Shown here: one piece after another, positions 43,519 through 56,900 of the stretch
Position numbering within the stretch: the stretch's first letter is position 1
Layout: every line of letters starts with the position of its first letter
Assembly (NCBI RefSeq): GCF_011397635.1
Contig: NC_064761.1
Location: 43,488,143-43,552,142 of the forward strand
Direction of reading: 5' to 3'
Source of the DNA: Epinephelus fuscoguttatus
Taxonomy: Eukaryota > Chordata > Actinopteri > Perciformes > Serranidae
DNA length: 64,000 bases
Notes under the pieces: model-generated
Databases searched by the model: none
What the model was told of the DNA's origin: nothing
What the model saw: only the letters and a program-made list of their open reading frames with translations
Made by a program: the position numbers and the translations under genes

Positions 43519-44895
43519 GGCTGCTGTGAAACTGCACCAACTGAGGGCAACATAAGTTTACCAATATAACTGCTATGAAAAAGTTTCACAGGCTCAGATC
43601 AATGCAGTTTGAAATGTTTGAAATATATTTATTAGGAACATCCGTGCACAAGAAGGATGTTCAAAGTGCAGAACATAATAAAAAGTGATTAAGAATAGCA
43701 GCAAGTGTCTGCAAGTGTTTGCTTTTAGTGCAGATGTAAATTAAATGATGTATTTTTGCATTGATCTCAGCCTGCGACTGTTTAGTTGATGTCCAGAAAA
43801 GTCCTGACCTCCACTGTAGCACAGCCTCCAGGCTCCAGTCTCCTACCCCCGTGATACCTTGCGTGAATCATGGGCACAACTTCCAGCACTGAACCAAAAC
43901 GGGGGATTTCCAGTGTTAACAGAACTCTACTCTTCTCTCCAACAGCGACTGGGAAATAACACGTGGAACACACCACCTGTTAGAGCTCAAACAGGATCAT
44001 GTGATCATACTTCTGCAGTTTTTTTTCCTTCTCACCCGAGCATGCTAGCAATTAGCTCGCCTTGCTCCGTTAGAATATTGTTCGAGTTTAAACATCCAAG
44101 TCTCGACCAAAACAGTTCCTGATGAGAATTATTAGGGAGGCAGAATGGCGACGGTGTTCACATCGCGCTGCTAAAAAGGCACCCAGAAGAACTTGTGGAG
44201 CAATGAATGGAATATAAAAGTGCAGTACTTTTATTCATGTTTAATGAATTTATCCTGTTCAAGTATTCTTGAAAAAAATACAGACAATACATATTTATAA
44301 AACACTGTGACACTGGACCTAACTGTACAAGTACAGATCTAGCAACTACTCCAGTGAGCTGTCAGAGTTAGAAATTGCAGAATAAATGCACCACCACTGA
44401 AATCAAGGGGAAATGTACAGATGGACTTTCAGCCTCTCATCCCCAGCTCTTATTTCTGGTAAACTATATATATATACACACACACATTTAGATTAGAAGA
44501 TATCCAATAACGTCATGAATTCAACATTCCAAAAAACCGTAAGTAATGCTGGTGTTGGTGTCTTGGATGCTTCTTCTCATGAATATCGGGCATATTCGTT
44601 CTGCTCTTCCTGTCTCTGTTCAACCCAATCTGCTGTAGCTAAAGCAGCGCCAGAGACTTTCAACAGGCCCGTGCCGAACATGCCTGACTGACACCTCAAT
44701 GCAAAAATCAGACACATAGTTAATGAACATTGGACAAAAGTGCCCTCAAAAATCAAGTCAGACACTCCTGATTTTCTGCTCGTGACACAGGCAAGATGAC
44801 TCCTGGCTCCTTTTTAAAAATAAAAATAAGGCGAGAATACTGAGCAGAAGCCACCTGCTGTGAGTCGCCTGTACCAGAGTGTGCTGCTGCATCTT
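43519..44895. other. No recognised gene between repeat and chaf1a end
   Basis: Low-complexity and AT-rich sequence with short open frames of no recognised family (for example 87 codons at 43859-44122). A short TATATACACACACA run sits near 44468. A possible distal chaf1a poly(A) signal lies at 44234-44229 on the minus strand. Confidence 0.4.
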
Positions 44896-44899
44896 CCTT

Positions 44900-44989
44900 G
44901 TCTTGGACGCAGAAGAGTTCAGAGAGGACACCTTTTTTTATTTGAGGGAATTGGGGTAGCTTGGTTAGAGGAGCCAGCCTCTCCTGTCC
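44900..44989 (-). other. chaf1a: chaf1a 3' UTR with early AATAAA
   Basis: A minus-strand AATAAA lies at 44942-44937, about 50 bases after the TGA, so a very short 3' UTR is possible. A further AATAAA near 44234-44229 offers a longer alternative of about 750 bases. Which is used cannot be told from sequence. Confidence 0.35.
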
Positions 44990-47900
44990 TCAGGCAGTGG
45001 TGAGTGTAGGAGCGCTGGCCTCGGCGAGAGCAGCTTTCTCAGAGGGGTTGACTTCCATCAGACAGTCTGCCTCACTGGAGGAGTACTGACCAGGTGGACC
45101 TGAAGAGACACATTCAATCAGGGTTCATTTGGGGAATGAAAGAACACACACATCCTTTCAAAACGAGACACTGTCAAGAGTTAGTCGGTGTCTGTCAGTG
45201 AATGAGGCAGGTGCTTTGCCAAACTTGTGTCTGCCTGAGCGCGGCCTCTGTGTATATTAGGGATGCACCGAAATGAAAATTTGTGGCCAAAGCCGAATAA
45301 TATTAAACGCCTGGCCGAATACCGAGTACCAAATACCGAATATCATTGTTTAGTTGTTCATTAGTTTTTGCAGATGAACCCTCCAGATTAGTGTTGTCAC
45401 GGTACCAAAATTGGGACCCACTGTGCGATACCAGTGAAAATATCATGGTTCTGAGTAGTATCACAATACCACAGCAAAAATGAGGCAGATGTGCCTTTTG
45501 TCATTTATAAAAAGATAAATCACTTTTCTATAATACATCAATGATATTTCAATGGAATAAATTACTTATTGACTTATTCATACTTCAAAAACAGCATCAA
45601 TCAGTGATTAACATAGGGGGGATCAAAATAAAATAAATAAATAAAATAAAAATCAACCAGCCACCCTCCTCCCCTGACAAGTCCCTTCATAAGTAAAGAA
45701 CAGTCCCTAAAGTGCGGTGAGGTTTGTGGACCGTTACCTGCCACAAAGAGAGAAATGTGAACGGCTCGTTTCTCCTCTGACACGTCACATACCTGTGTTC
45801 GGCTGGCTCGGCTGTTCAGGTACTTCTGGGCAGTCATGACGCCAAGAAGAGGACATTATTGGAGCCGACTTCTCTGTCGCCGGGTAAGCCGATGGCCGCC
45901 GTATTTGACAGGAATACATTAACGTTACTGTCTGTGTCTGTGACCCCCGTTCAACCCACAATCGGTGGGATTTGCCTTTCGTTTCTGCTGCTGGTTGAAA
46001 TCTGTAGGCTGCTCGCACAGCGTGCTGAATGATTTAAGCCTATTTTGCTCGCTCAAAACTATTTTTAGTCGCAAATGCGAGTGCGGTGACGGGCGGTTCG
46101 TCACACTGCTGACATTTTATACCGCCCGTCACAGCACGCTGTTTGATTGCATTATCAAAACGCCGCTATTATTCGGCCTTGCTTTTCACTTATTCCACCG
46201 AATACCGAATGTGTGTTTTTTTATTTTTGCAATATTTGGCCGAATATATTCAGTTACCGAATATTCGGTGCATCCCTAGTATATATACATTAACACAGGC
46301 TGCTTTAGCCAGGCTTGATTAGCTTAACCAGAGATACTCTGCACTGCAGAGCTCTTAAAGACCGTGACACGCCGAGCTGACTGTCGGCCGTTAGTCAATG
46401 TTGGGTCGTTGGTGAGCGTCAGTGGCCCTTGTTGCTGCACCACTGGCCCTAGTCAGGGGTGGATGTCTTTTTTCCTGCTGATTCAGCACGTTGGACGGGC
46501 ATCAGCGACTGCAGAGCACATTGATGAATGAAATCACTTTGATCAGCAGTTCAGCTCAGCGCATGACAAGAGAACTGTTGTTGCATCGGGCGAGACTGTT
46601 TTTCTTTAGCAGAAACGTTTCCTGGTGGTTTGTGTTGACTGTCGCGCCATCGTGAATATGCTCCGTTATTTTAACACTGTATTGTGTTGTTAGTGTGCTA
46701 ACTAGCGTCAAGACGTTCTGGTTTCCATTTTGTATGATGATTATCAATGACTGGCGTCTGCTGGTGTGGAGTTATTTCCTCTCATTAATGGTGCGTTCGT
46801 TTTGTACTCGGAGGTCCGAAATTCCCAGTTCCCAGTCGGAAGTTTAAACTTGAACGCATCCTGAGATCGGGTTTACAACTTGGAAACTCGGAGCAACCAC
46901 ATCAACCCCGACTTACGAATTCAAGATGGCTGCCGGTCACATACATAGTGAGGAAACACTCTGCTAAAATACTGTTTATAGCAATTTTATCTTATTTGTT
47001 TTACATCAGGTCAGCCTCATCTGCAGCGTTCATCAGTTGAGTGCACGATGGTTTTGAAGCAGTCTATACTCTGAAAGTGCAACAAAGGCTTTCTTGCAGG
47101 CGTCCATGTTTTTTTCCGACTTGTCCACCTTTGTCAACTAGAATGCAAAAACTGTTGTCAACTTGGAGGTGACAATTCCCACTTCCGACTTCCGAGTACA
47201 AAACGAACGCAGCACAGGGCACAGAATGAATGTGCTGGTTGGCCGTCAGTTTGGTGTGTCTGACAGGAGGATTTATGACGTCGCACAGAGCCAGGCTGGC
47301 TGTTTCCCACTGCTCCCAGTCTTTATGTTAAGCTAGGCTAACTGCCTCAGAGCATCTTGACAAACACACGAGTGGTATTAATTGCCTCGTCTAATGAAAC
47401 ATGGCTCCCTGAGTTATACTAAGGCCTCGTCTATATGGTGAGGTATTTTTTGAAAACAAATATTTTCCTTTACATTTTGGCTTCTTGTCCACATGCAAAC
47501 AACTTTAGGTCACTAGAACTGATTTTTAAAACACCTTCTGAGGTGCAGATTTTGTTTCCGAGTGGATGTGGGAAACGGAGCATTCGAAAAACACACATCA
47601 CCCCATCATTACCTAAATTCATGCATGTCAATCCTAAACTCTCTACACATGCTCAGAATATTCCTCTCTGGTTTTTGACATATCATTGCCACCTTATCGC
47701 CACCTGCTGGCCCAGTAAGTTTGGAGTAGTTTTTGATAATACTACTTTTTTGTTTTGTTTAACAGAGGGGAAAATATCTGTTTTCAAATATATCCGTGTG
47801 TGTAGTCAGAACCTTGTTTGGGCCCTGTGGCTGTTTGTTTTTCACTCTTCATAGCACACTTGTACAAAATTATTTTTTCTTCTTCAGCATTTTAAACCCA

Positions 47901-50900
47901 CCACACAGTGGGAGTTGGATCAAATAATATAATATGTTTACATGTATCTTCACCGAGCGCAAGTTCAACTCTCAGAAACAAAGTGATTGAGCCTGACTTT
48001 TAAAATGAAGCGATGACAACACGGACACATCTGTACTAACAAAGAGTCTTACTATGTTTTGTATGATCTGAGAAATATGTGCTTTGGCATACATCTTAAA
48101 AAACATGACAATGCAAAATCTTAAATGGTCTTAACCTTGAAGGAAACGTTAAAAGTTGACAGTCACAGCTTTTGATTCCTCCTGTGTGACTCACCACTCT
48201 GTGTGGAGATGATGACACAGTCTTCATCATCATCGTCCTCAGTGTCAGCTTGAAAACAGTCTGCCTCCACTGGTTCCGCTTGGTAAATACGGGGACGTGA
48301 GGCCTCCTGAGAGGACAACAGGCTACAATCAGCATGTGGACAATATATTTCCATGAGGTGATCGTGTTTAAAACGATACCAAAAAGAGCGACTAAACTAA
48401 GAACGACATGTTGCAGTAAAGTCTGTATGGTAATTCAAAAATCTGAATTCTCTACCCGTTCGGACTCGGCACATTTCTTCATGAACTGGGTGATTAAAAT
48501 GCTGCCTGCGCTCTTCCTTTTGTTGACGGACAAAGATGTGGTGGAGGAGGTCTGTGGTGTAGTGGGAGAGTTTCCCTGAGAGCCGGTGGCTGCCTGGGGT
48601 TCTTCACGGGACTCTTCTCGAGCTCCTGTAGTGAGGTAGGTCCACTGGCACGGCACAGGAAGAGCCTCCTGCCCATAACGGGACAGGACGTCTGTGTGCA
48701 CGTACCAGCAGCAGCGTCTGTAGGTGGAGCGTTTCTCATAAACAGCATTGCTCTTGATGAGGCGCTTCAACTGTATTCTGAGGAGAGCGAGGAGGAAGAG
48801 GCATTTTAATTAATGTACAACTAGATATTGTTTTCTAATTAACAGTACAGTGGCTTGTTGATCTTTTATTGTATTTGTTCCTGTGTGAACTGTCGCACTG
48901 TAGAGTGAATACTGTTTGTAAGAAAGACATTAAAAGCTACCATTTAGACGTTTCAAAATAAAAATAAATTAAGAGTTGTTTTAGTTTAATCAAGGTATTA
49001 ATAACACTGTTTTGTTTTACTTTTAGCTAAGTCAATTGAACCGCTTCAATGACATTATCATATAGTTGTCGTTTTTTTAAGATCACATTTTGTTATCGCC
49101 AAACATTGTTGTATCACCTGGTGGGGATGTTTTCTGCTGGGCTCTGAGGGCTGGACAGTTCAGGAGGTGGTGGGGAGGAGGAGGAGGAGGAGGAGGAAGA
49201 GGAAGAGGTGGAAGAGGTCTGGTGACGACAAAACTCCTGAAACTCGCTGATGATCACTTTGCTGCTGTTTGGGTTGCCGTGCAGCAGAGGCAGCAGCTGA
49301 CCGAGTACTGTGGGAGGAAGACAGTTTTTCAGAACGCATCGTTAGCTCGTTAGCAACAAACATTTTAAAGCTGTTTTTGTTACAAACTTTAAACGACTAA
49401 CAAACTGTTCAAACTAGTTTCCCAACTTCTCAAGAATTTAATACTTTGGTACCTGGATAGAAATGTTTTATCATCCATACGGTTATAAACCAACTCTATC
49501 ACTAACTGACGGCAGGTTCACACTGGACATGAAAGTGTGGAGCGCTGCCTGCTTTTGGCAGCCATTTTAAGCGACTGGATTGTTCACACTGGACACGGCC
49601 TGTTGCCAGGGTCGGCTTTTGATCTGTAGTAATAGTTTTGGTGTCTGGTCTATTTTTTTCACAAGCCCTCATCAAATCTGGCAAGAAAACACACTGGAAA
49701 TTTGACCATATAACGTATATTAAACATGATAATAAATGATCTATGATAAATGGTGGAATACACATCCCACGCACACACATATTCGTCAGTTGTGTCTAAC
49801 CAGAAAGCAAAGACAAGCAGAGATGCGTGTGCACACACGCAGTCGCTATCACAGAATCACTCGCTGCACTGCGCAGAGAAATGCGCCTCTGGTGTGAACA
49901 GCCGGGCGACTGCTGACGGTCAGCTGTTCCTTAACAAAATGGGGCGCCTCACGTCCAGTGTGAACCAGGCTAACAGCTGTAGGCAACCTCAGCTTATCCA
50001 CTCACACTGGTATAACTAGAACCATTAATCATATAATGATTGTTTAAGTGACTGTGATATTCAAAGGTGGGTTGCGATTACTGAACCAGGAAATAAAGAT
50101 GATGAAAACAGATCAATCGTGTTGAGCCATCATAATCACGTGCAGCAGCACCAGTCCACAAAACAGGATGGTAAAAACATTATCCCACACAATTTCAGCA
50201 TACAATACACACAATGGTTGTACAGTTATTTGAAATGCATAGCACCATAACACACAGGGTTATTGAGAAGCTACACACAATTTGAGTCATAGACAAATTA
50301 GCTGATCATTTTTAAGACATAGTGAACGGGATAAAAAAAGTCTTGACACAGACATTAGCCTCTTTCACACATAGCTCCTGGTTAGGGGTGGGACGATTCT
50401 CTTACGTAATCAATTACAGAAATTCATTCATTAGCAAAACGTGCGTTGGCGTGTCACAATAAATTAAGCTGCACTCGACAAAAGCATAGATTCATCCGGA
50501 GAACGAGCGACAGCAGCAGACAGCACTGCCCTGTTTACTTTTGTCTTCACACGTCAGGATGATCAACGCATGGAACGAGTTTCTGTTCAGAGCAGTCACT
50601 TAAACTTTCTGCACCACTGCTGCTGTCGTTACTCAGCTGTTTTATATTTTCTTTTTACTTTCACAGGCAAAGAAGGCAACCTAAACTATTTGCAGACACT
50701 GATGCAAAAAAAAAAAAAAACACATTTGCCAGTCATTATCTGAACTGCATACTCCTCCAGTGAGTGAATACGTCCATGTCATAATCATTTCAGGTCTAAA
50801 GTCAAGTACTTAAGGAAAAATACTGATTCTCCAGCTCAGGGAAAGGACTGCCATGATATAGAGATGCTTTTGAATTTGAGGTGAATTACATACTGATAAG

Positions 50901-53900
50901 TTTTTGGACACATAGGCCCTAATATTACTATTAATATTATAATAACAGCAGTGAGTGGAAATTGGACAAATTTTAAAATATGCCACAATTATTTTTAACA
51001 GCTGATTGAATAGAATGTGTAAATATTTATGAGACAAGTTTTTGATATTTATTTTTGGGTAAAATAACTTACAAAAAAAATAATGTTTAGAATAATCTAT
51101 AAATTGGTTGTTTATTTTATTCAACTATAATCGAAAAATAATCATTAGGGTGCAGGAATACCGTTAATGATTTTCACTCTTAATACATGCATTAGATTCA
51201 GGAACATTTCTCTCTTGTGCTTTCTCAAACATGCAAATAATGCTGGAATAGATGGGGCAAGGGACAGTGCAGCAGATGGCAGTAATGAGACACTTATGAA
51301 TGCCAACCGCCATAAAACTCAACAGAATATAAGAATACAGGGCATGGCTGGATGCACTGTGCACGAAGCAAGACGCCTTCTGACAGAAACACAGAGGACG
51401 AGGAGCTGTTTTACTCCAGTTCTTGTCAGATCGTTTACTCATTGATTATTACATCACTCGTTAAAGAATTGGTGTAAAAGCTAAACTAACAAGTTAGGGG
51501 ATCTGACTGGCAGTCATCTGATCAGTGCTCTCGCTCCTCATCAGAGTGCCTTCGTCAGATGGATGTAACCCTTTATGTGCTTATTCACAGCACAGCCATC
51601 ACAGTATTTTCCCTGAAATGTTACCAGGTCCTGAGGTGGGAAATTGGCGGTACAGACTTCCCTGACTATCGATCCCTGCTCCTATTTACACATGACTACA
51701 TGCAGGAACTGTTAATTAACACTGCATGTGTGAAATGGTCTAATGTTAAAATCAAAAACACAAAAACTGTCAGGAATAATGTTGCAAATGGCGCTGCAAA
51801 GTTTTAACTGCTGACATAAGTAAACGAAGAAATACAACCCACAAAACTACAAGCAACTTCAGCAACTCACAGCCTCACAGCACCGTAAAGTAACTGTCAA
51901 CCCAGTTCATCAGGTCTCTGATGGATCATCACCCAAAAACAGGCAGTTCTCCAACTTAAATCAAAGTCACTTAAACATACTGTGCTTCCTCTGACCTTTC
52001 TGTGAGAGCTCCTCTGGGCTGGGGCTTGTGTCAGTCTTGGGTAAAGGCTCGACCAGACACATGGCGTAAGGCTGGAAGAGCGGCAAAGCAGGTCCGTCTC
52101 CCTCCCAGACGCAGCCCCTCACCACCGGGTCCAGAACCTTCATCTTCTTCTTGGTGGACATCAGCTCATCCCACTCCTTTGCTTTCACTCTCTGAAGTAG
52201 TTTCTGCTTCTCCGGGTCGCCACCCTCCTGGGAGGTTGCATGCGCATTAATTGTGGTGCAAACAGGAAGCAGAAACTTAAGATGTATTGTTGAAACAAGA
52301 ATGTAAATTTGAAAAACAAGCAGTGCCGCAACTCCCTTCATACCTCTTCTTCTGGAGCCCCCTCATCATCTGAAAGGTAGCCATGAGGAACAAAGAAGCC
52401 ATCGTCATCATCATCATCTTCACCTCCTTCCTCCTCATCTTCCTGAAAATGATCAACAGTTTAGAGTCCTTTTCAACAAGTTAAATCATCATTATGTCCT
52501 TGAGATGAACATGACAACAGAGCGTGCTTTGTTGCCTGCACAAGTTCAGTTTTCTTTGAGCAAAAGTATTTGAAGGCGCCATCTCAGTCTCAAAAGTGAT
52601 GTATACTTTGAATCAAAGCCTTTCAAAGGGGACCACGCCAGTGTTTTTGCATGTTTTAATTTTTTTTTCAGCTTTAAGAGACAGATGCTCAACATGAGAA
52701 TCCATCAGTGAACATTTAATTTCCTTCTTAATTTTAAGTTACATTACTGTGACGAGCTGATGCAAGCAGAGACTGTTTTGGCATCTTTGTTTTGTTGTGT
52801 TTAAAGTTTGAAGTGAGCAGCCAAACTGAAAACTTTTTAAATGGATCAAATAAATTGTCACTGTCCTTTTTTAAAAACTCCATGTCTGCCGGTTGTTCAC
52901 TCTATAAACTGGTCACTACTGTCTTTGGTCCCATCCTAAATAACAATCACAGGGAAACTGTCCTGTGAGAAATTCAAACCTTGTTGGTGACTAAGCTTGA
53001 ACTGGACCCAGTATCTCTTCTTATCTTGGTCTCCAGGGTTTCCAACACATTCATTTATTTGGGACGGTCCACCACCATTCTTTAGGGACGCTATTGGAAT
53101 ATATGTACTGTGCGGTTTTAGATTAGTTGCACCACATCCTTGCAGACCTTCCTCTCCTGGATCACAAGGCAGACTACTTCAAACTGTCTGCTGCACTTAT
53201 AGATGGTGAATTATGAACTGACACAGGTCATTACAGTACGAAAACGAACTACCAGAGTTTACTCTAGACTTCTTTCAATGCTCAGTGTGGCCACTACAGA
53301 ATTCTAGCCAAACAGAACAACCACCCGACATGCCATATAACATATTACATCCTACGTTTAAACTGCAACACTTCAAATTAAGCTCAATGAAGAAGCGGTC
53401 TATTGAACAGAGTGACTAATAAGAGGCTTAGTGGCAGAGGCAGCAAAGAAAAAAGGCTGGCGGTATTTTGAAGGTCTTCCTGGAGAACTTGATTTCTCAC
53501 TTCGCACATTGATCAGTGTTAGCCAGCTGGCTAATTTTTAACTGCAGTAAAATGCTAAAATTCCAAGAACAAAGACAGCAGGACATTATAAAGACAGCAA
53601 CAGCTATAGCAAACAGGAATTCTCAAGACACAACACAAGCCATGCAAAACAACATGTAACAGCTGAACATCACAGTAACACAACAACAACAAAGACAGAC
53701 ACGCTAGCAAGAAGAAGCACCAACACACAGCTGAGCGTTACATGCAGAGCAGCAACAGACAGTAAACACAGATAAAATACAAATGTCATTCTGCAGAACT
53801 TAATAAAATGTTAAAAGATGCAGTCAGTTAGCAATAGGGCTGGGCGGTATACTGGTTCGCACCGAAAACCCGTATTTATTTTTGTTATGACATAAATGTT

Positions 53901-56900
53901 TCATATACTGCAATTCCAGTGAATAGCCCAAACAACATCCCGAATGTGCGTGGCGGGAAAGTGTTTCATAAGCAACTTGCGGCTGCGCACCGCCATTTAC
54001 AGTTCTCCTCTGCTCTCTGTATCTGTGTCACACAGACACATGCACACACACTCATAGGTGAGCACACTAGAGCACAGCTCGGGCCACATTTTCCTGGCCG
54101 AAGCCGACCCATCCCGAGTCTGAGACAATTATAACTGAGCACGGCACTAATGGAGCGGAGCCTGTGTTGCGTTCAGGCGTTGTCACATAAATAACAAATT
54201 CCGGCACTTGAATAGGCCATAGCACGACACAGCAGCATGTCAAGTGGGGCGGACCCAAGCACTGTGAACACTAAGAGGAAGACTGTGAGCACTGTGGATG
54301 TGACGTACGCTCTGAAAAGGCAGAGCCACACTCTGTATGGCTTTGGTGCATAAACAGATGTGTCCATCATTAAAATCCCCAAATCTAGTCCTTTTTTCAG
54401 GGCGTATTTCTCGCCGGACATTTTGATATCTGCTGGACAACTACACGTGATACCAGCAAAAAGACAGCGTAAGCCGGCTAACTTAAAGCCTGTTGATTAC
54501 AGTCAAACCAAAGCTAGAATTTCAAATAAAAGGTGACGCCTGTAATCTGTGAATGCACCTGCCATTTTAGCTCGAGCTTTTATGGAGAGCAAAGGCCCAA
54601 CTGCAGTGGTCGTTGTTTTGATACTGCAATAAATTTTCTTTGTCCGTGCTGAGCTGAACAGTGTTACGCTCTATGATGTTATTTTTTTTCGGTCTTTTTG
54701 TTAAATGAAAAACTCATTATAACACATTTGAAATTAAAAATGTCACCACTTTCACCTGCCTAGCAGCTGAGCTGTTTACACACTATTTGTTACACAGAGG
54801 TGTTTTAAGTATGACCTTCAAACTAACACTGGACAATGATATAGACACTACATAAATTGAGAAAATGTTAAAATGTGCATACTTTTTCACCCGACAACAA
54901 AACTCACCCCTTCACTATGTGACAGGGATTCTCCTGGTTCCTCTTCCTCCCATTCTTCATCACTGTCCACCTCATAGTCTAACAAATCCTGTGGTGACAG
55001 AGGACAGCGATTAGTGTCACAGGTACATAAACACAATTCTTGGATACAGACAAAATATTGAATAAAAGCTAAAATCGTACGTGATCAAAAAGCAAAGCCA
55101 TGTCATTTGAGTTCTCAGCTGATACAGACTTCTTCTGTGTTACATTTACATACAATAGAATCCATTTTATCTAACATTAAAAAGTATGATATGCTGAGTG
55201 CAGTTGGAATCTGGTACATGTGGGGCGACAAGTAAACCGCACAGACAGATGCCTTTGTCAGATAGTTTTACCTTGTCTTGTCTGAGGGGGCAGCGAGGTG
55301 AGACGTGTGAACTCTTCTTACTCCAGGTGCCCCAGTACGCTGGACGGTAGTTTTCATGGAACTGCAGCAGCTTCATCGGTCCATAACGTTTACGATCTGG
55401 CACACCATCTGGTTTAGGCCCTTCTACCGTCATACACTCACTGAGGGGAAAAAGCACAGATGGGAGAGGATGGAGAGAAAGAATGCTGAACCACAAAGCC
55501 ACCGGAGGATGTATTCTATTGTATTTCTTTATCTCGGTGGAGGCACACATTACACACTGCACAAAGTATCTATCTAATTAGCTTAGCGTACAGCTTTAAC
55601 TGTTTTAATGCTTCCAGTCACACTGTCTTGTGATTTCATTTAGTAATACTACGCTATTAATATTATACTGAACTTATGGACTCATGCAACCATTGACACT
55701 TCAGAGCATCGTCAGCTTTAACAAACAGGTGGGCACATTAGTGGGCATGTTAAAAAAGTAAGTTTAAAAACAAACAAGCAAACAAAACAAGGATAATTTT
55801 AAGTGTCTGGTACCAGTTTCACATTTCCCATCTGGCAACGCTTGCAAGAGATTGCCATGGCAATGCATGATCCATGAACGTACCAGAGGAATCCCACAGC
55901 CATAAACTTTTTGAGCTGGATGAACTTTTAATAAATTATGCTGAAAATGCCAACATGTAACCAGGTGGAAAATTTGTGGGTGACTAATCTAGATCACTGA
56001 AAATGTATCATTGGTTTAGAAAGCACGGCTGTTGGTCTTTTTTATATTTAGTCCTGCAGACAAAATGCATTTTATCAAAGGATTAACAAAAGCTTGATAA
56101 ATGAGAATTTGGTTTGTGAGGAAAAAGACAAAGTTGTGTGCAGGTGAAGCTGAAGAGATGAATAAACATGTAGTTACTTTCAGTGAAGCCTTTTCCACCT
56201 GCCTTAAAAATATACAGAAGACAGTGAGTGCAGAATTGCACCGACTGTATGTTATATAACGCACTCTGAATTACCTTATTGTAGAGGTTACTCCAATTTT
56301 AAACTAGGGGGAAAGGAGCCCAGATATCAGCTCAGGTGGTAGCCCATACACGGGGTATGGGTGTCGGATGGTCGCTACAGTCTGAGATCTCAAGACTGAG
56401 TTTTGTTGTCTGTTCCTCGTGCACAGACTGAACTGGGGAACAAAGCTTGTATGTGCTCTGCTCCTCTGACTTGGAATAACCTTCAAAAAAAGTTAAAACT
56501 ACATTAACTGGTCTCTGCCTGATCTTACAGCTCTCATAAGCACAAGGATGAATGAATCGATTGGTTCGTGTCATGATGTGTGTTTTTGTACGCTGCTGTC
56601 TTGGCTGGGTCTCCTTTGAAAAAGAGATCATTGATCTCAAAGGGAATTATCTGGTTAAAAATGGGTTAAAAGGGGGCATTGGTGACTAACCGCCAATTTC
56701 CACATACTCCGTCTGCGCCGCGCTACGCAGCATTGCAGATCTGGAGCGACCGACAGCGTGTACCTTCGCCTACTGGATGTGTTTCTCGAGCGCCGCACGG
56801 TGTAGCAGAGCTGCAAGCTCACAGGTGGAAACTGCGAAATCACGCGATAAAAAGCAGCATTCACTCCCAAAACCACAATTTCACACCAGGTCTTCTTTTG

